The position numbers and the translations under genes were made by a program. The notes beneath the pieces were generated by a model, which worked only from the letters and a program-made list of their open reading frames with translations, searched no databases and was not told where the DNA came from. Positions 24,190-64,000 of a stretch of 64,000 bases of DNA are shown here, piece by piece. Location: contig WPIO01000006.1 in NCBI GenBank assembly GCA_009760855.2, positions 11,495,501-11,559,500 on the forward strand, given 5' to 3'. Source of the stretch: Cristatella mucedo. Taxonomy: Eukaryota; Bryozoa; Phylactolaemata; Cristatellidae. Positions within the stretch are counted from its first letter, which is position 1. Each line of letters starts with the position of its first letter.

Positions 24190-26170
24190 CAAAGGCGTAG
24201 TGAAACCTTTCGGAGCCCGGGGTGGGGGGGACACAACTGCAAATAGTGCCCCTTCCCCTGTCAAAAATTGCTGCAAAATAGGTCCACGACAGAAGAAATG
24301 CAAAAAACACGCTAGCCGGCATATCGAGTCGATCAAGTTTTATTAACTATAGTAGAGATACGAGGTAGCCATCGCAGCTTTAAATTAGGTGATTCTTCTG
24401 GCCTTGAACGTCGCAAAGTAGCCTATTACAGTTTGAAAGTCAATATTTTCCCGTGCTTCTTTCTCTATTCCTAACAAGAGCAAATCGGATAGTCGATCTT
24501 ACCCCATTGATGCTCTCAGATACGACAGGATTATTTTCAGCTTGCTAAAGGAATATTCACAACTGGCAACTGAGGTGAGAAGAACGTGTAAGGCAATTAT
24601 CAAATTAAGAAACACATCTTCTCCATAGCTGGCAATGAAAGAAACGAGTTCCAGCGGTGCCTTAATGCCGAGTCGTGACGTGAGGTGAGAAGCATTGTAC
24701 ACATATTTCGTTGTGCAGCTCTATTCTATCAAAGTCTGAACAATAGAAGCCTCTTAGATCTAGGAATTTCTGGCGAAGTTTGGTCTGGCTAAGTGTCTTC
24801 AAAAGCGTCTCATTTTCCGGCAAGAAACCAAATTTGCCCTCAAGATCTGTTAACCGGGAAAACCTAGCTGTAATTTATTGTCAGATATGGTCTATGTTTT
24901 CTTACATGATTCTTGAAATCTCCTCTGCCCGGAGATCAAAATCTTAAGAGAGTTTTCCAGGCGTCTATGCCCTTTAGCAGATATTTCGTTCAACTGCAAC
25001 TCCGTATAATTCACATCTTCTTTTACCATTTAGAAGTGACTCCTGGCATATGTCTTCTCGCAGCCTTAAAAAACTCAAACTCCAGAGAGTGGAGGTCACA
25101 AGAGGCGTCTTTGAAGTTCATCTTTGGATACAACAGTCTTTTCTGTAAGCAATCAATTTTCCTTAGAATGCCGTACCAAAATGGCAGCAGAGCCAAAAAG
25201 TTAAAGTTCAAAATACAGCGTAAGAGACTGTCAGCTTCACTTCTTGTTTCAAGTGTTCCACTTGCATCCTCATACAGTTGCTCCAAAACAACCGATAACG
25301 CTGTTTAGTCCATCACTGATAGCTTTCACAGCCTCCACTATTGCACTCCACCTTGTTGCAGAGTCTCGTTTGACCGTGACGGTTAAGACTTTCTTCAGTT
25401 CTTCCCACATCAGAGCTGCTCTTGAAAAGAGTAAGTAGGTTTTCTCTATTGTTCCAAAAAGGTAGTGACCACGGAATCTTGATTTGCAACATGAGCTCCA
25501 GGTTCAGACTGTAGTTAGCAGAGCTTACAAAAATTGCCTTCTCACTTCTGGACAGTATTATATTCGTCAAGCTACAGCTTGGTCTGAGTCTTTGTACATG
25601 CTAAACTAGCCAGAAATAGTTAAGTCCATCGAAACAAGTGCAGTTCGATTATATGCAGGCCGGTACTGCTCGTCTGATAAACCGCCGGTGAACAGCTGTT
25701 TGGAGCATCGTCGAGAGGGGCCGGTGAACAGCCGTTGTCCGCCTGCGATGTGGCGTTGACACAGGCCATAAACCCACTAACCCACTGGTGAACAGATGTT
25801 GGATTCACCATCAGAGTCGGCCCGTGCATAGCTGTGGTTCTCCTCGAATGAATCGTAGGGGTCGGCGAGTGCACTGCCGAGCTAGAGAGCGGGTCGGGGG
25901 GGGGAGTCGAGTGGGAGAAGGAGGTGAAAGGAGTCGTGCCTCCCTCTGCTCCGTGCATCCTGTAATAATCTGCTGGTGTCGGTCATCGGCTGGCTCTCTG
26001 CGTGCGTGAACCGAACAACAACAAGGACTTGCTTGAAATAAAGATTGGTATTCTCACAAGAATAAGTTTGAAAAAATATGCAATGTATTATGCTTTTGGC
26101 TTCCGCTTGGCCTTGGCGCCCGGGACATCAGTCCTCCCTGGCCACCCCTTGCTACGCCTTTCGCTGGAGG
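24190..26170 (-). pseudogene. Decayed hAT-superfamily transposase in an element with inverted ends
   Basis: Broken minus-strand ORFs at 25313-25570, 25023-25286 and 24499-24702 read, in order, like the middle and C-terminus of a zinc-finger/hAT transposase. The last has the dimerisation signature (LLTSVASCEYSFSKLKIIL, then YLRASM). Inverted ends flank it: AAAGGCGTAGTGAAACC, then GAGCCCGGGG at 24191-24222; and, on the other strand, GAAAGGCGTAGCAAGGGG, then TGTCCCGGG at 26116-26163. Several frameshifts make it inactive. A GC-rich insertion-like block lies at 25620-26060. No clear 8-bp target duplication was found. Confidence 0.6.
25620..26060 (+). other. GC-rich LTR-like block within the hAT remnant
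   Basis: Contains short imperfect repeats of CCGGTGAACAGC and ends near an AATAAAGATTGG signal at 26037. It separates the hAT ORFs from the right inverted end. Identity unknown. Confidence 0.2.
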
Positions 26171-26176
26171 ATTAAG

Positions 26177-26255
26177 TAATAATAATAATAATGTTTGTAC
26201 AGTTCTCTCAGAGAACCTAATCTCTGTAGAGGCACTTGTAGAGACAAAAATCGCA
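26177..26255 (-). mobile_element. L2-like LINE tail fragment
   Basis: AAT run and a degraded hairpin (TCTCAGAGAACCTAATCTCT) immediately to the right of the hAT right end. Confidence 0.6.
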
Positions 26256-27317
26256 AAGAAAGTAAGTAGAAAGTCTGCTGTGGAATTTATTAAAGCCAAG
26301 AGACTTTCAATTTAGTAATTCACGAGTAATTTTCGGATGCTGTAACGGAAACAGATTCCGGGAGAGTTAATCGGATCTTTAAAAGGGGTGCGAGCAGGTA
26401 TCAATAAGTGACAATCGCTGGGAAATTTGATCAAGGTTATGGTCTTTTGTTATAGTTGTAGGAGCTTAAACGTGAGCGAAAGAACTCAGACAGTGAAAGC
26501 TTGTTGGAGCATGTCGGATCAGATGGAATCGCCTTGAATGAGAAGAGGGCGGTCTTTAGTGCAGATCGCATGTTTACCCATTGTTCCTATCTAAATAGTT
26601 TGACGAAATGAAAGAAAATCTCTCAGCGCGCTGAACTAGAATGGCCAATAAGCTGAGCCCGGGCTTCACCGGATTTCACAGTTCGCGCATTTCGCTTCTC
26701 CCTCTTCGCGCGGAGAGACATCTTAGTGATTTGTCCCCCCCCCGCCCATTGCAGCGATCTCACGAGTAAAATAAAATGCGACCTTTGAATTGTAGCCGGA
26801 TAGGGAGCCCTATCTGCGGCAATAGGATGAATTTTCAAATTGAGAACGAGGACAGTGAGAAGCGGTCGGAGAATCTGGCTCAGCACTGGCGTTCCGGTAG
26901 ACGGGCCCGACCGGGAGCTCGCCTGTGACGGCGGTGATAAACGTGCTCGCCTGGTGCTCGGGCAGCGGCTACCTCGTGCGAACCTTTTTTTCAACGCTCG
27001 GAATTCTAGCGTCCTTTCGAAGTCTTACGAGCAGCTGTATTGAGTACGCACACCGATGGAAGTGGATAGCAGTGTGGCACATCTGTCCCGTAAGTGCTCA
27101 GCGCAGGAGCGGTTCTTCGTCGTTTCTCGTTTTGGCTCGAGATGCGAAAAAAGGCGTTCGCAGCTCGAGTACTCGCTCGCCAGAAGCGACCGCGGATAGC
27201 GTTGCTTGAAATTTGCGGATGCAGGCCCTCGTAGAGGAGCCCATTTTTTGGATCGTTGTATGAAGAGGTTCGGCTGGTCCCTGCTGCCTTGGGTGGATTC
27301 TCCTGGCCTTCTTACGT
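26256..27317. other. Intergenic, no gene recognised
   Basis: GC-richer than average with several short ORFs on both strands, none resembling a protein family. No repeat was recognised. Confidence 0.5.
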
Positions 27318-28292
27318 CAAACTAAACGATGATAAAACTAACTTACTAGTTATGGGCAAACCTAGTGTTATTCAGAAATTGGAAAGGCTGACTTTCAAAA
27401 TTGGCTCTGCCAGCATATCTCCAGTTGCATCAGCTCGAAATCTAGGTGTCATATTCCAAAGCGACCTCTCGTTAGACGACCACATCAGCTCCACAGTCAA
27501 ATCAGCCTATTTTCAGCTTCATAACATTGCTAAAATTAGGGCTTGTTTAGATAAGGATACCACGTCCAAGTTGGTCCATGCATTCGTGACATCTCGTCTC
27601 GACTTCTGCAACTCACTGCTTACTGGCCTACCAGCATGTGCGATCAGGCGATTGCAGCTGGTGCAAAACTCTGCAGCTAGGCTTGTCTGTCGTGAGCGTC
27701 GCAGTTGCCACATTACTCCACTTCTCGCCGACCTGCACTGGTTACCAGTCAAGCAACGGATTGACTTCAAGGTTTTGTCGCTCACTTTTAGGTCTCTTCA
27801 TTCTATGGCTCCAGCCTATCTTTCAGATATACTACCCCATCAGGCAAAGCATCGTACCACTCGCTTTTCGGAATCCAACAGTCTAGAAATACCTCGTACA
27901 AACCTTAAATCCTTTGGAGACCGTGCATTTAGCTCGTATGCTCCCACAGCCTGGAACTCCCTCCCGACCTGCATCAGAACATCCCCTGACCTGACCACAT
28001 TTAAAAGAAACTTAAAAACATACCTATTTAGGACAGCATTTAGTGGGTCCTTGTGATTCGTCCTCGATGTGCTTATGCGTGCTGACACTGTTCATGCTGC
28101 CACTAACCACATTTGCATGCTGACCCAGTGCATGTAACCCCTAACCATGTTATTCATTTTGTTTGTTTTTCAAGCATGATTTTACTTACTATTCTATTGC
28201 GTATCACTTTGCAGCAAATGTAAAGCGCCTAGAAAGAGATTAAGTTCTCTGAGGGCGCTTTATCAAGTGCAATATTATTATTATTATTATTA
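27318..28292 (+). mobile_element. L2/CR1-like LINE, 5'-truncated, with intact RT C-terminus
   Basis: Starts just after the RT active site, at LKLNDDKTNLLVMGK. The open frame runs to 28056 without a break ([72 protein letters not shown]), then 3' UTR, hairpin and (ATT)n tail at 28271-28292. It keeps the Trp codon that is TGA in the copies at 461 and 29678. The best 3' reference copy in the window. Confidence 0.92.
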
Positions 28293-29677
28293 AACTGTAC
28301 TTGCTGAGTGCCACATGTATACGCTAGTTCGGCCGTTTTTCAAAACAGCTCCAAGCACTTTGACTTAAAAGGTGCACTTTGCACCGCCTTTGTAGATTGC
28401 GTGCGGATGGGAACTGGAGTGCAGTCAGTGGGACTGACTGACTAACGGTGGTGCTCTCGAGGAGCTGTTGAGCTGAGAGGATCTTGCTTTGCTCGGGAGC
28501 CCCGTGTCATGTCGTACGGAAATAGCGAAATCTTAGGGCGGAATAGAAATTTAATGGGCTCCGGATCTTGCGTTCTGAGTTGCTATCGTTTAGTAAAGCT
28601 TCTGACCTCAGCTCGAGCTGACCAAATTACCTCTTGTGATATGAAGAAAACACGCTTTCGTAGCCTCACCAACCCAGTGCAGATCGCCGTCACCGACCTC
28701 TGTATTTATTTCATGCTTCTTGCGCAGCGTAGATTTAATGGCGGTAGCTCTTGGTAGGGTCTACGTGCTACCGGGTTTATCGCGAGCCCCAGCCGACCCA
28801 TCATTCTAGGCTTCCGGTCGATGGTCGTCGTGAGCATGACGATTCGGAAGTGACAAGCTGGAAGCCTAAAGCAAATGGGCAGTTGAGCTGGCAGAAGTGC
28901 TCTCGCGTGCAGCGCGCAGCCTTATCACAGGGAGGGGAGCGTGTCTGCCAGATGACCATCGTGCAGACAAGAGTTTCATGGATATGGACTGTCCTCACTT
29001 GGATTCGCGTAGCTACACAGCCTGGCCTACGCCGAAAGCAAATTGAAAGCGAGAGCAGCCGTCCTATTGGAGCTAAAAAGCGAGAGGACTTCAATGTGCA
29101 AGTGGATGGATGGCTAGCGGTGTGGGCAGGCTCGGGCTTCACTCGACGTGGGCCATAGATCGGACCGCTGGGGCTGTGTGTGACATCGTTGGTCAGCCAA
29201 TGCGGTTCTTTTGCCAGCCAGGACACGCATGGGTCTGGCACCGCTCAGAGTCCAGTTCGAATGGCTAGCAGACGCCTGGGCACTCATCGGCACTGGCATG
29301 TGACTGGCATTGTGAGTCTTGGCCACTTACTGAGATGGTGCCTCACGTTTTTGCGCACTCGATGCAACTTTCGGTCGCCTGCCACTGGGAGGATGGTGCT
29401 TCGCTGGTCGTGTGCAATCGCCTTGTTTTTTTTTTACGTCTTACATTGCGACCAATAATATGGCCTTTTAGCCTTAACGCGAAGGCCTATGCATGTATTT
29501 TGGCCATCGCTTTCCATATCGGCCCATGCACATTGAGCTCTCTGCTTTCGTAGCTTCAAGTGTAATGGAAATGCCCTTTGTGATTTCTCTGTGATGCCCT
29601 ACCTTCATGACGTATAGTATTGTTCAAGAAACCAAGGAGGTACTGGTTCCTTGGAGATGCTTACTGTCTATGCCCAA
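28293..29677. other. Intergenic, no gene recognised
   Basis: Overlapping ORFs of 70-146 codons occur on both strands (28509-29326), but none has a recognisable motif or splice-supported extension. Confidence 0.45.
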
Positions 29678-30472
29678 ACATATCAGCTCCACATTCAAAT
29701 CTGCCTATTTTCGGCTCCATAACATTGCTAAAATTTGGGCTTGTTTAGATAAGGATACCACGTCCAAGTTGGTCCATGCATTCGTGACATCCCGTCTCGA
29801 CTTCTGCAACTCACTGCTTACTGGCCAACCAGCATGTGCGATCAGGCGATTGCAGCTGGTGCAAAACTCTGCAGCTAGGCTTGTCTGTCGTGAGCGTCGC
29901 AGTTGCCACATTACACCACTTCTCGCCGACCTGCACTGGTTACCAGTCAAGCAACAGATTGACTTCAAGGTTTTGTTGCTCACTTTTAGGTCCCTTCATT
30001 CTATGGCTCCAACCTATCTCTCAGATATACTACCCCATCAGGCCAAGCATCGTACCACCCGCTTTTCGGAATCCAACGGTCTACAAATACCTCGTACAAA
30101 CCTTAAATCTTTTGGAGACCGTGCATTTAGTTCGTATGCTCCCAAAGCCTGAAACTCCCTCCCGACCTGCATCAGAACATCCCCTGACCTGACCACATTT
30201 AAAAGGAACTTAAAAACACACCTATTTAGGACAGCATTTAGTGGGTCCCTGTGATTCGTCCTTGATGTGCTTATGCGTGCTGACACTGTGCATGCTGCCA
30301 CTAACCACATTTGCATGCTGACCCTGTGCATGTCACCCCTAACCATGTTATTCATTTTGTTTGTTTATCAAGCATGATCTTACTCACCATTCAATTGCAT
30401 TTCCCTTTGCAACAAATGTAAAGCGCCTAGAGAGAGATTGAGTTCTCTGAGGGCGCTTTATCAAGTGCATCA

Positions 30473-30510
<38 letters not shown>
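29678..30510 (+). mobile_element. L2-like LINE, 5'-truncated copy
   Basis: RT C-terminal frame from ISSTFKSAYF to a TGA at 30150-30152 in place of the Trp of AWNSLP, then more coding-like sequence, 3' UTR, hairpin and a long (ATT)n tail ending at 30510. The same TGA occurs in the 461-1604 copy. Confidence 0.92.
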
Positions 30511-31187
30511 AGCATAGCTTAACATCGTGTATATTTGATATCGCCAACAGCCAAGCCACACAAGTCTAGGATGGTTTATCTATATTAATCACAGTTCAAG
30601 CCATGTTTGTATTCCCTGGTAGTTTGTCAAGGTTAATTGATTTGATTAGGAAGCTGACTCCGGCTTCGTGGCAGTGAGCAGCACTTGGCGTGGCCGTTAG
30701 TCGAAGCACATGCTTGTAAGTGGAAAGCACATTAAGAGCCGTCTTGGTTTAATCTCGTGAGTGTAATCTCTCTGCTGTACAACCGTCGGTTTGCAATGTA
30801 CATCCGCTGGAAAAGGCGCGCACGCCTGCTGAGGCATGCACAGGCGGCTGCGTAAAGTGAAGTGATGTTCATTGTTGAAGCCGACCTCCGTCTAAGAGGT
30901 GGCATTATCCGAGCCGCTGGCGTTAAGAGTGGGTGTAGCCGACTGCAGTTCCCTTCGGAGGCACAGACGTGCCGTGCCCGCGCTGCTTGCTTGCCCATTC
31001 ATGCTGCTGTCAGCTTGGCCGGCCTAGGCAACGTTAAGGTTCACCTGCCCCTCTTAGAGATCCAGTGCACCTGGAAATGTTCTGGCTACACTCACAAGCC
31101 TAGGCCTGCGGGACAGTACTGTTTTGTGCGTGGCGTGTGATGGATGCTGTGTGTATCATGTCGTGACTCGTCGTTTTTTAAGCTTCC
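30511..31187. other. Upstream region of DNAJC2
   Basis: No repeat recognised. The DNAJC2 promoter and any untranslated exon should lie here. I see no clear core-promoter motif. Confidence 0.4.
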
Positions 31188-61573
<30,386 letters not shown>

Positions 61574-63114
61574 AGCACGTGACAACTATTGGCCATTGAT
61601 CGGCATTGACTGTCCTGTCAAAGAACTGAAGCGGCCAGCGCTGCATCATCTGTCGATGCTGCACCGGCAGGCTGACACACGAGAGGCTGATCCTGGTTGG
61701 CAGGCAGCCATATTTCGGGCTGCGGCTGCCTGCTGAGACTTGGTGACCGGTGCGGTTTGCATCTCGGGGTGGCTTGTGCTGGCTTAAATACTTCCTTACT
61801 GAACTGTGGTACCTGTTCGGCTAAGCCTTGTCAATAGCAGCAGCGAGCACTTCATGATTCTCAAGGGTTAAGCCTTTGGTAGCACTGCCGTGACCGTGGC
61901 TGCACGCTGGCTGAGAGGCGTCGCCGCTCTCGAGTTCTGCACTAGTTCCTTCTGCTGCGGCACAGTGGCGAGTTGGCTTTCAGCAGTCCAGCGTCCGTAT
62001 AGCCGAGAATAGTTTGATGCCCCCCCGTGAAGTTTATGTTGCTTAGCCTTTCCGATTCTCGAACCGCACAGTAAGGGGTAGGCCGCAAAGAGGGCAAGGA
62101 ATGCTAGCGGCTTCGAGAGGTAGGTTTTTTTGGTGCTGGCTGGCATTCGAGTGTTTTTTTTTAAAGAACTCTGACGAATATGTGCTAGCCTGTTTATCTG
62201 AATCATCGTCTGTCTATTGGTCGCTGGAGCGCTGAAGGCAGAGGCAATTATTATCAGCCCACAGGCATGTAGCACATCCTGGAGTGTCAGTCGCTGTGTC
62301 GTTTGCTCTCGGCCAGCAGTCACTTTTGTGTGCTAAAGCTCGACCATGCTCGGGTACTGTCTGCAGAGCTTGAATGCTAGAGCAATTGTGCCTGCTGGCA
62401 CTTTAGCACTCAGATGGTAATGGCTTCTGACAGGATTTACACGTGGTTTCTGATGACTGTGTAGCGTATGACCCGAGTCTCTTTTGATCGCACGGTTGCC
62501 GATACCGAATTGCAGGTCGTCTTTTAATATCTTATCCGACAGGGCGCGCAAACCTTGTAATCAAGAGGCTTGCATCATGGGATACTGAGCTTTTGCTGAG
62601 TCTTGCATGAACATTGCAAGAGAAAGGTACTCCATTCAGAGCTGATGCTGTAGAATTCGCCAGAGCAGCGACTCTTGGAAAACCCTTGAATACAGTAATT
62701 ATTGGGGGAATGAACAGCAAGGGTAAAGGGCCTACCAGATACTCGTGCTCGTCGTTGATGTAGCACACATGAGTAGCACTGTTTCTCAGGTGATCTAGGT
62801 TTCATTTAATCGCAACACTACATCGGCTGCTTGGTAAATGATACGATCAGTTTTTAACATGTCCGTTGTCAGAACTTTTGAGGGCTTTTGAGCACGATAA
62901 TCGAAATTGCTGCCTTCTATCCTTTAGCCTCTGAAGCAGCACATCAATCGAGCAATAAGTGGGGTAGTTTTGAGATGCTTTCCGATTCGAAGATACCTGT
63001 TCACGCCCTTGGACTAAGACTTGTTTTTCCTTTGCCGTGAGGAAATCCTTGGCAAGTAGCAGGATCTGCGTTCGCCTATACAAGCCCCGAGAGTTGGCTT
63101 AGTCGTATTGGGAC
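61574..63114. other. Downstream of DNAJC2, no confident gene
   Basis: No clear AATAAA close to the DNAJC2 stop was identified. Minus-strand ORFs at 61868-62323, 62532-62768 and 62847-63083 have no recognised motif, though two end in good splice-donor-like sites (near 62733 and 62996). Confidence 0.35.
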
Positions 63115-63285
63115 CTTGAGCCGTGATGGCACACTAGTAAGGTGGTTGCTTTTCACGACCTTGGTCCCGAGGTCATGGTTTCGAATCAAGCGGTGGGCAA
63201 TTAATTATTGCTGCAGCAAGTGGTGGTGATAGCCTTCAGGGGTCTTCTGTCGTTCTACAAGAGGCTGTAAAATCAGCCAGTGTTT
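63115..63285 (+). mobile_element. SINE family 2 copy
   Basis: Head GCCGTGATGGCACACTAGTA and TCATGGTTTCGAATCAAGC, then CTACAAGAGGCTGTAAAATC end; same family as 33259. Confidence 0.7.
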
Positions 63286-63370
63286 TATTTTATTTGACAA
63301 AGTCTGCTACTCGTTCTGCCAAGGTATCTAGAGCACGTTTTTTCAAGGGCGTACTAACCGTGCTGCATGC

Positions 63371-63662
63371 TCCCGGGACCCTGTGTGCATGTCACCCCTA
63401 ACCATAATAAATAATAAATCCTAGCTGATTGAACAGCCTCTTTTTGTATAGCGACAGAAGAGCCTTTGCGGCTATCACATCACCCCTAACCATAATAAAT
63501 AATAAATCCTAGCTGATTGAACAGCCTCTTTTTGTATAGCGACAGAAGAGCCTTTGCGGCTATCACCACCGCTTGCAGTGGCGATAAAGGATCGCGTAAA
63601 GCGCCTAGAAAGAGATTCTGAGTTCTCTGAGGCGGCTTTATCAAGTGCGTTATTATTATTAT
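63371..63662 (+). mobile_element. L2-like LINE 3' end interrupted by SINE family 2 and duplicated
   Basis: LINE 3' UTR (CTGTGTGCATGTCACCCCTA), then a reverse SINE 2 tail, then the LINE hairpin (AAAGCGCCTAGAAAGAGATT) and ATT tail (63651-63662). An 88-bp segment covering the LINE/SINE junction is present twice. Confidence 0.8.
63392..63567 (+). repeat. 88-bp tandem duplication
   Basis: 63392-63479 and 63480-63567 are almost identical (TCACCCCTAACCATAATAAA to CCTTTGCGGCTATCA). The near-identity means the duplication is recent or an assembly artefact. Confidence 0.9.
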
Positions 63663-64000
63663 TGCTAACACAATCTTTTTGAGCTGCAATCCCGCTAGAA
63701 AGTTCACGTGTAGGCACGAGGCTTGTGCAGTTCTTTAGCAGCAGCCAAACGAAGGAGCTCCTTGAACATAAACATAAAACATCATTCTTTAGATCTTATG
63801 GTTGGTGGCTGGCATGAGTGTGGTAAAGGTTGCATGTCATTGTCAGATCAGTTTAGCTTCTATTTGAATCTTGGACTTACACTGCTGAATTTTTAGAGGC
63901 ATTTGGTAGCGTAGTTAAGTGACAATGTAAGGTTAACGATTATTGCAATGCAATAAATGACGAAGTATCTCTTATCTCCGGAAAGCTCTGCCACAGGAAA

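Noticed and set aside
28751-29241. Overlapping 135- and 146-codon ORFs on opposite strands
   Set aside because: GC-rich sequence with fewer stops. No motif, no splice-supported partner exon and no similarity that I recognise.
61868-62323. A 151-codon minus-strand ORF
   Set aside because: It may use a non-ATG start, has no recognised domain, and no splice-linked exon was found.

Overview
This is a nuclear fragment of an intron-rich animal or close animal relative, most likely an invertebrate. The evidence is two conserved eukaryotic genes that splice cleanly with GT-AG introns, low gene density, and many LINE, SINE and DNA-transposon copies. I cannot name the species.

Three genes can be reconstructed exon by exon. 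(1) Minus strand, running off the left edge (1-7557): a CysJ/cytochrome-P450-reductase-type diflavin reductase, with flavodoxin (FMN) exons, the linker and the start of the FAD domain; a possible membrane-anchor first exon lies at 7338-7557. (2) Plus strand, 7854-16466: CDK20 (CCRK), complete in 10 coding exons, 343 aa, head to head with gene 1. (3) Plus strand, 31188-61573: DNAJC2 (MPP11/zuotin), complete in 15 coding exons, 632 aa, with J domain, charged coiled-coil region and two SANT domains. The three are not an operon: they are a redox enzyme, a cilium-linked kinase and a ribosome-associated chaperone.

The rest is repeats. One L2/CR1-like LINE family, with an (ATT)n tail, is present as about 18 copies or fragments on both strands. 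Its last ~50 bp form a hairpin that is also the 3' end of a tRNA-headed SINE family, which points to a LINE/SINE partnership. A second LINE family has pentamer tails (ACATT/ACATG). A second tRNA-like SINE family has copies on both sides of DNAJC2 exons 2-3. DNA transposons include a decayed hAT transposase (24.2-26.2 kb), a 187-bp hAT miniature element strongly resembling SPIN (39.1 kb), and a ~580-bp terminal-inverted-repeat element (17.8-18.4 kb). Long CA/TG, TA, CT and GA microsatellites fill several introns.

Layout: 1-7.6 kb reductase; 7.9-16.5 kb CDK20 with L2 copies in introns 4 and 8; 16.5-31.2 kb intergenic repeats; 31.2-61.6 kb DNAJC2; 61.6-64 kb intergenic, repeats and no confident gene. 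I found no CRISPR array, rRNA or functional tRNA gene. No wholly new system is proven. The best leads are the SPIN-like element, the shared LINE/SINE hairpin, the in-frame cassette exon in CDK20, and the anchored diflavin reductase.
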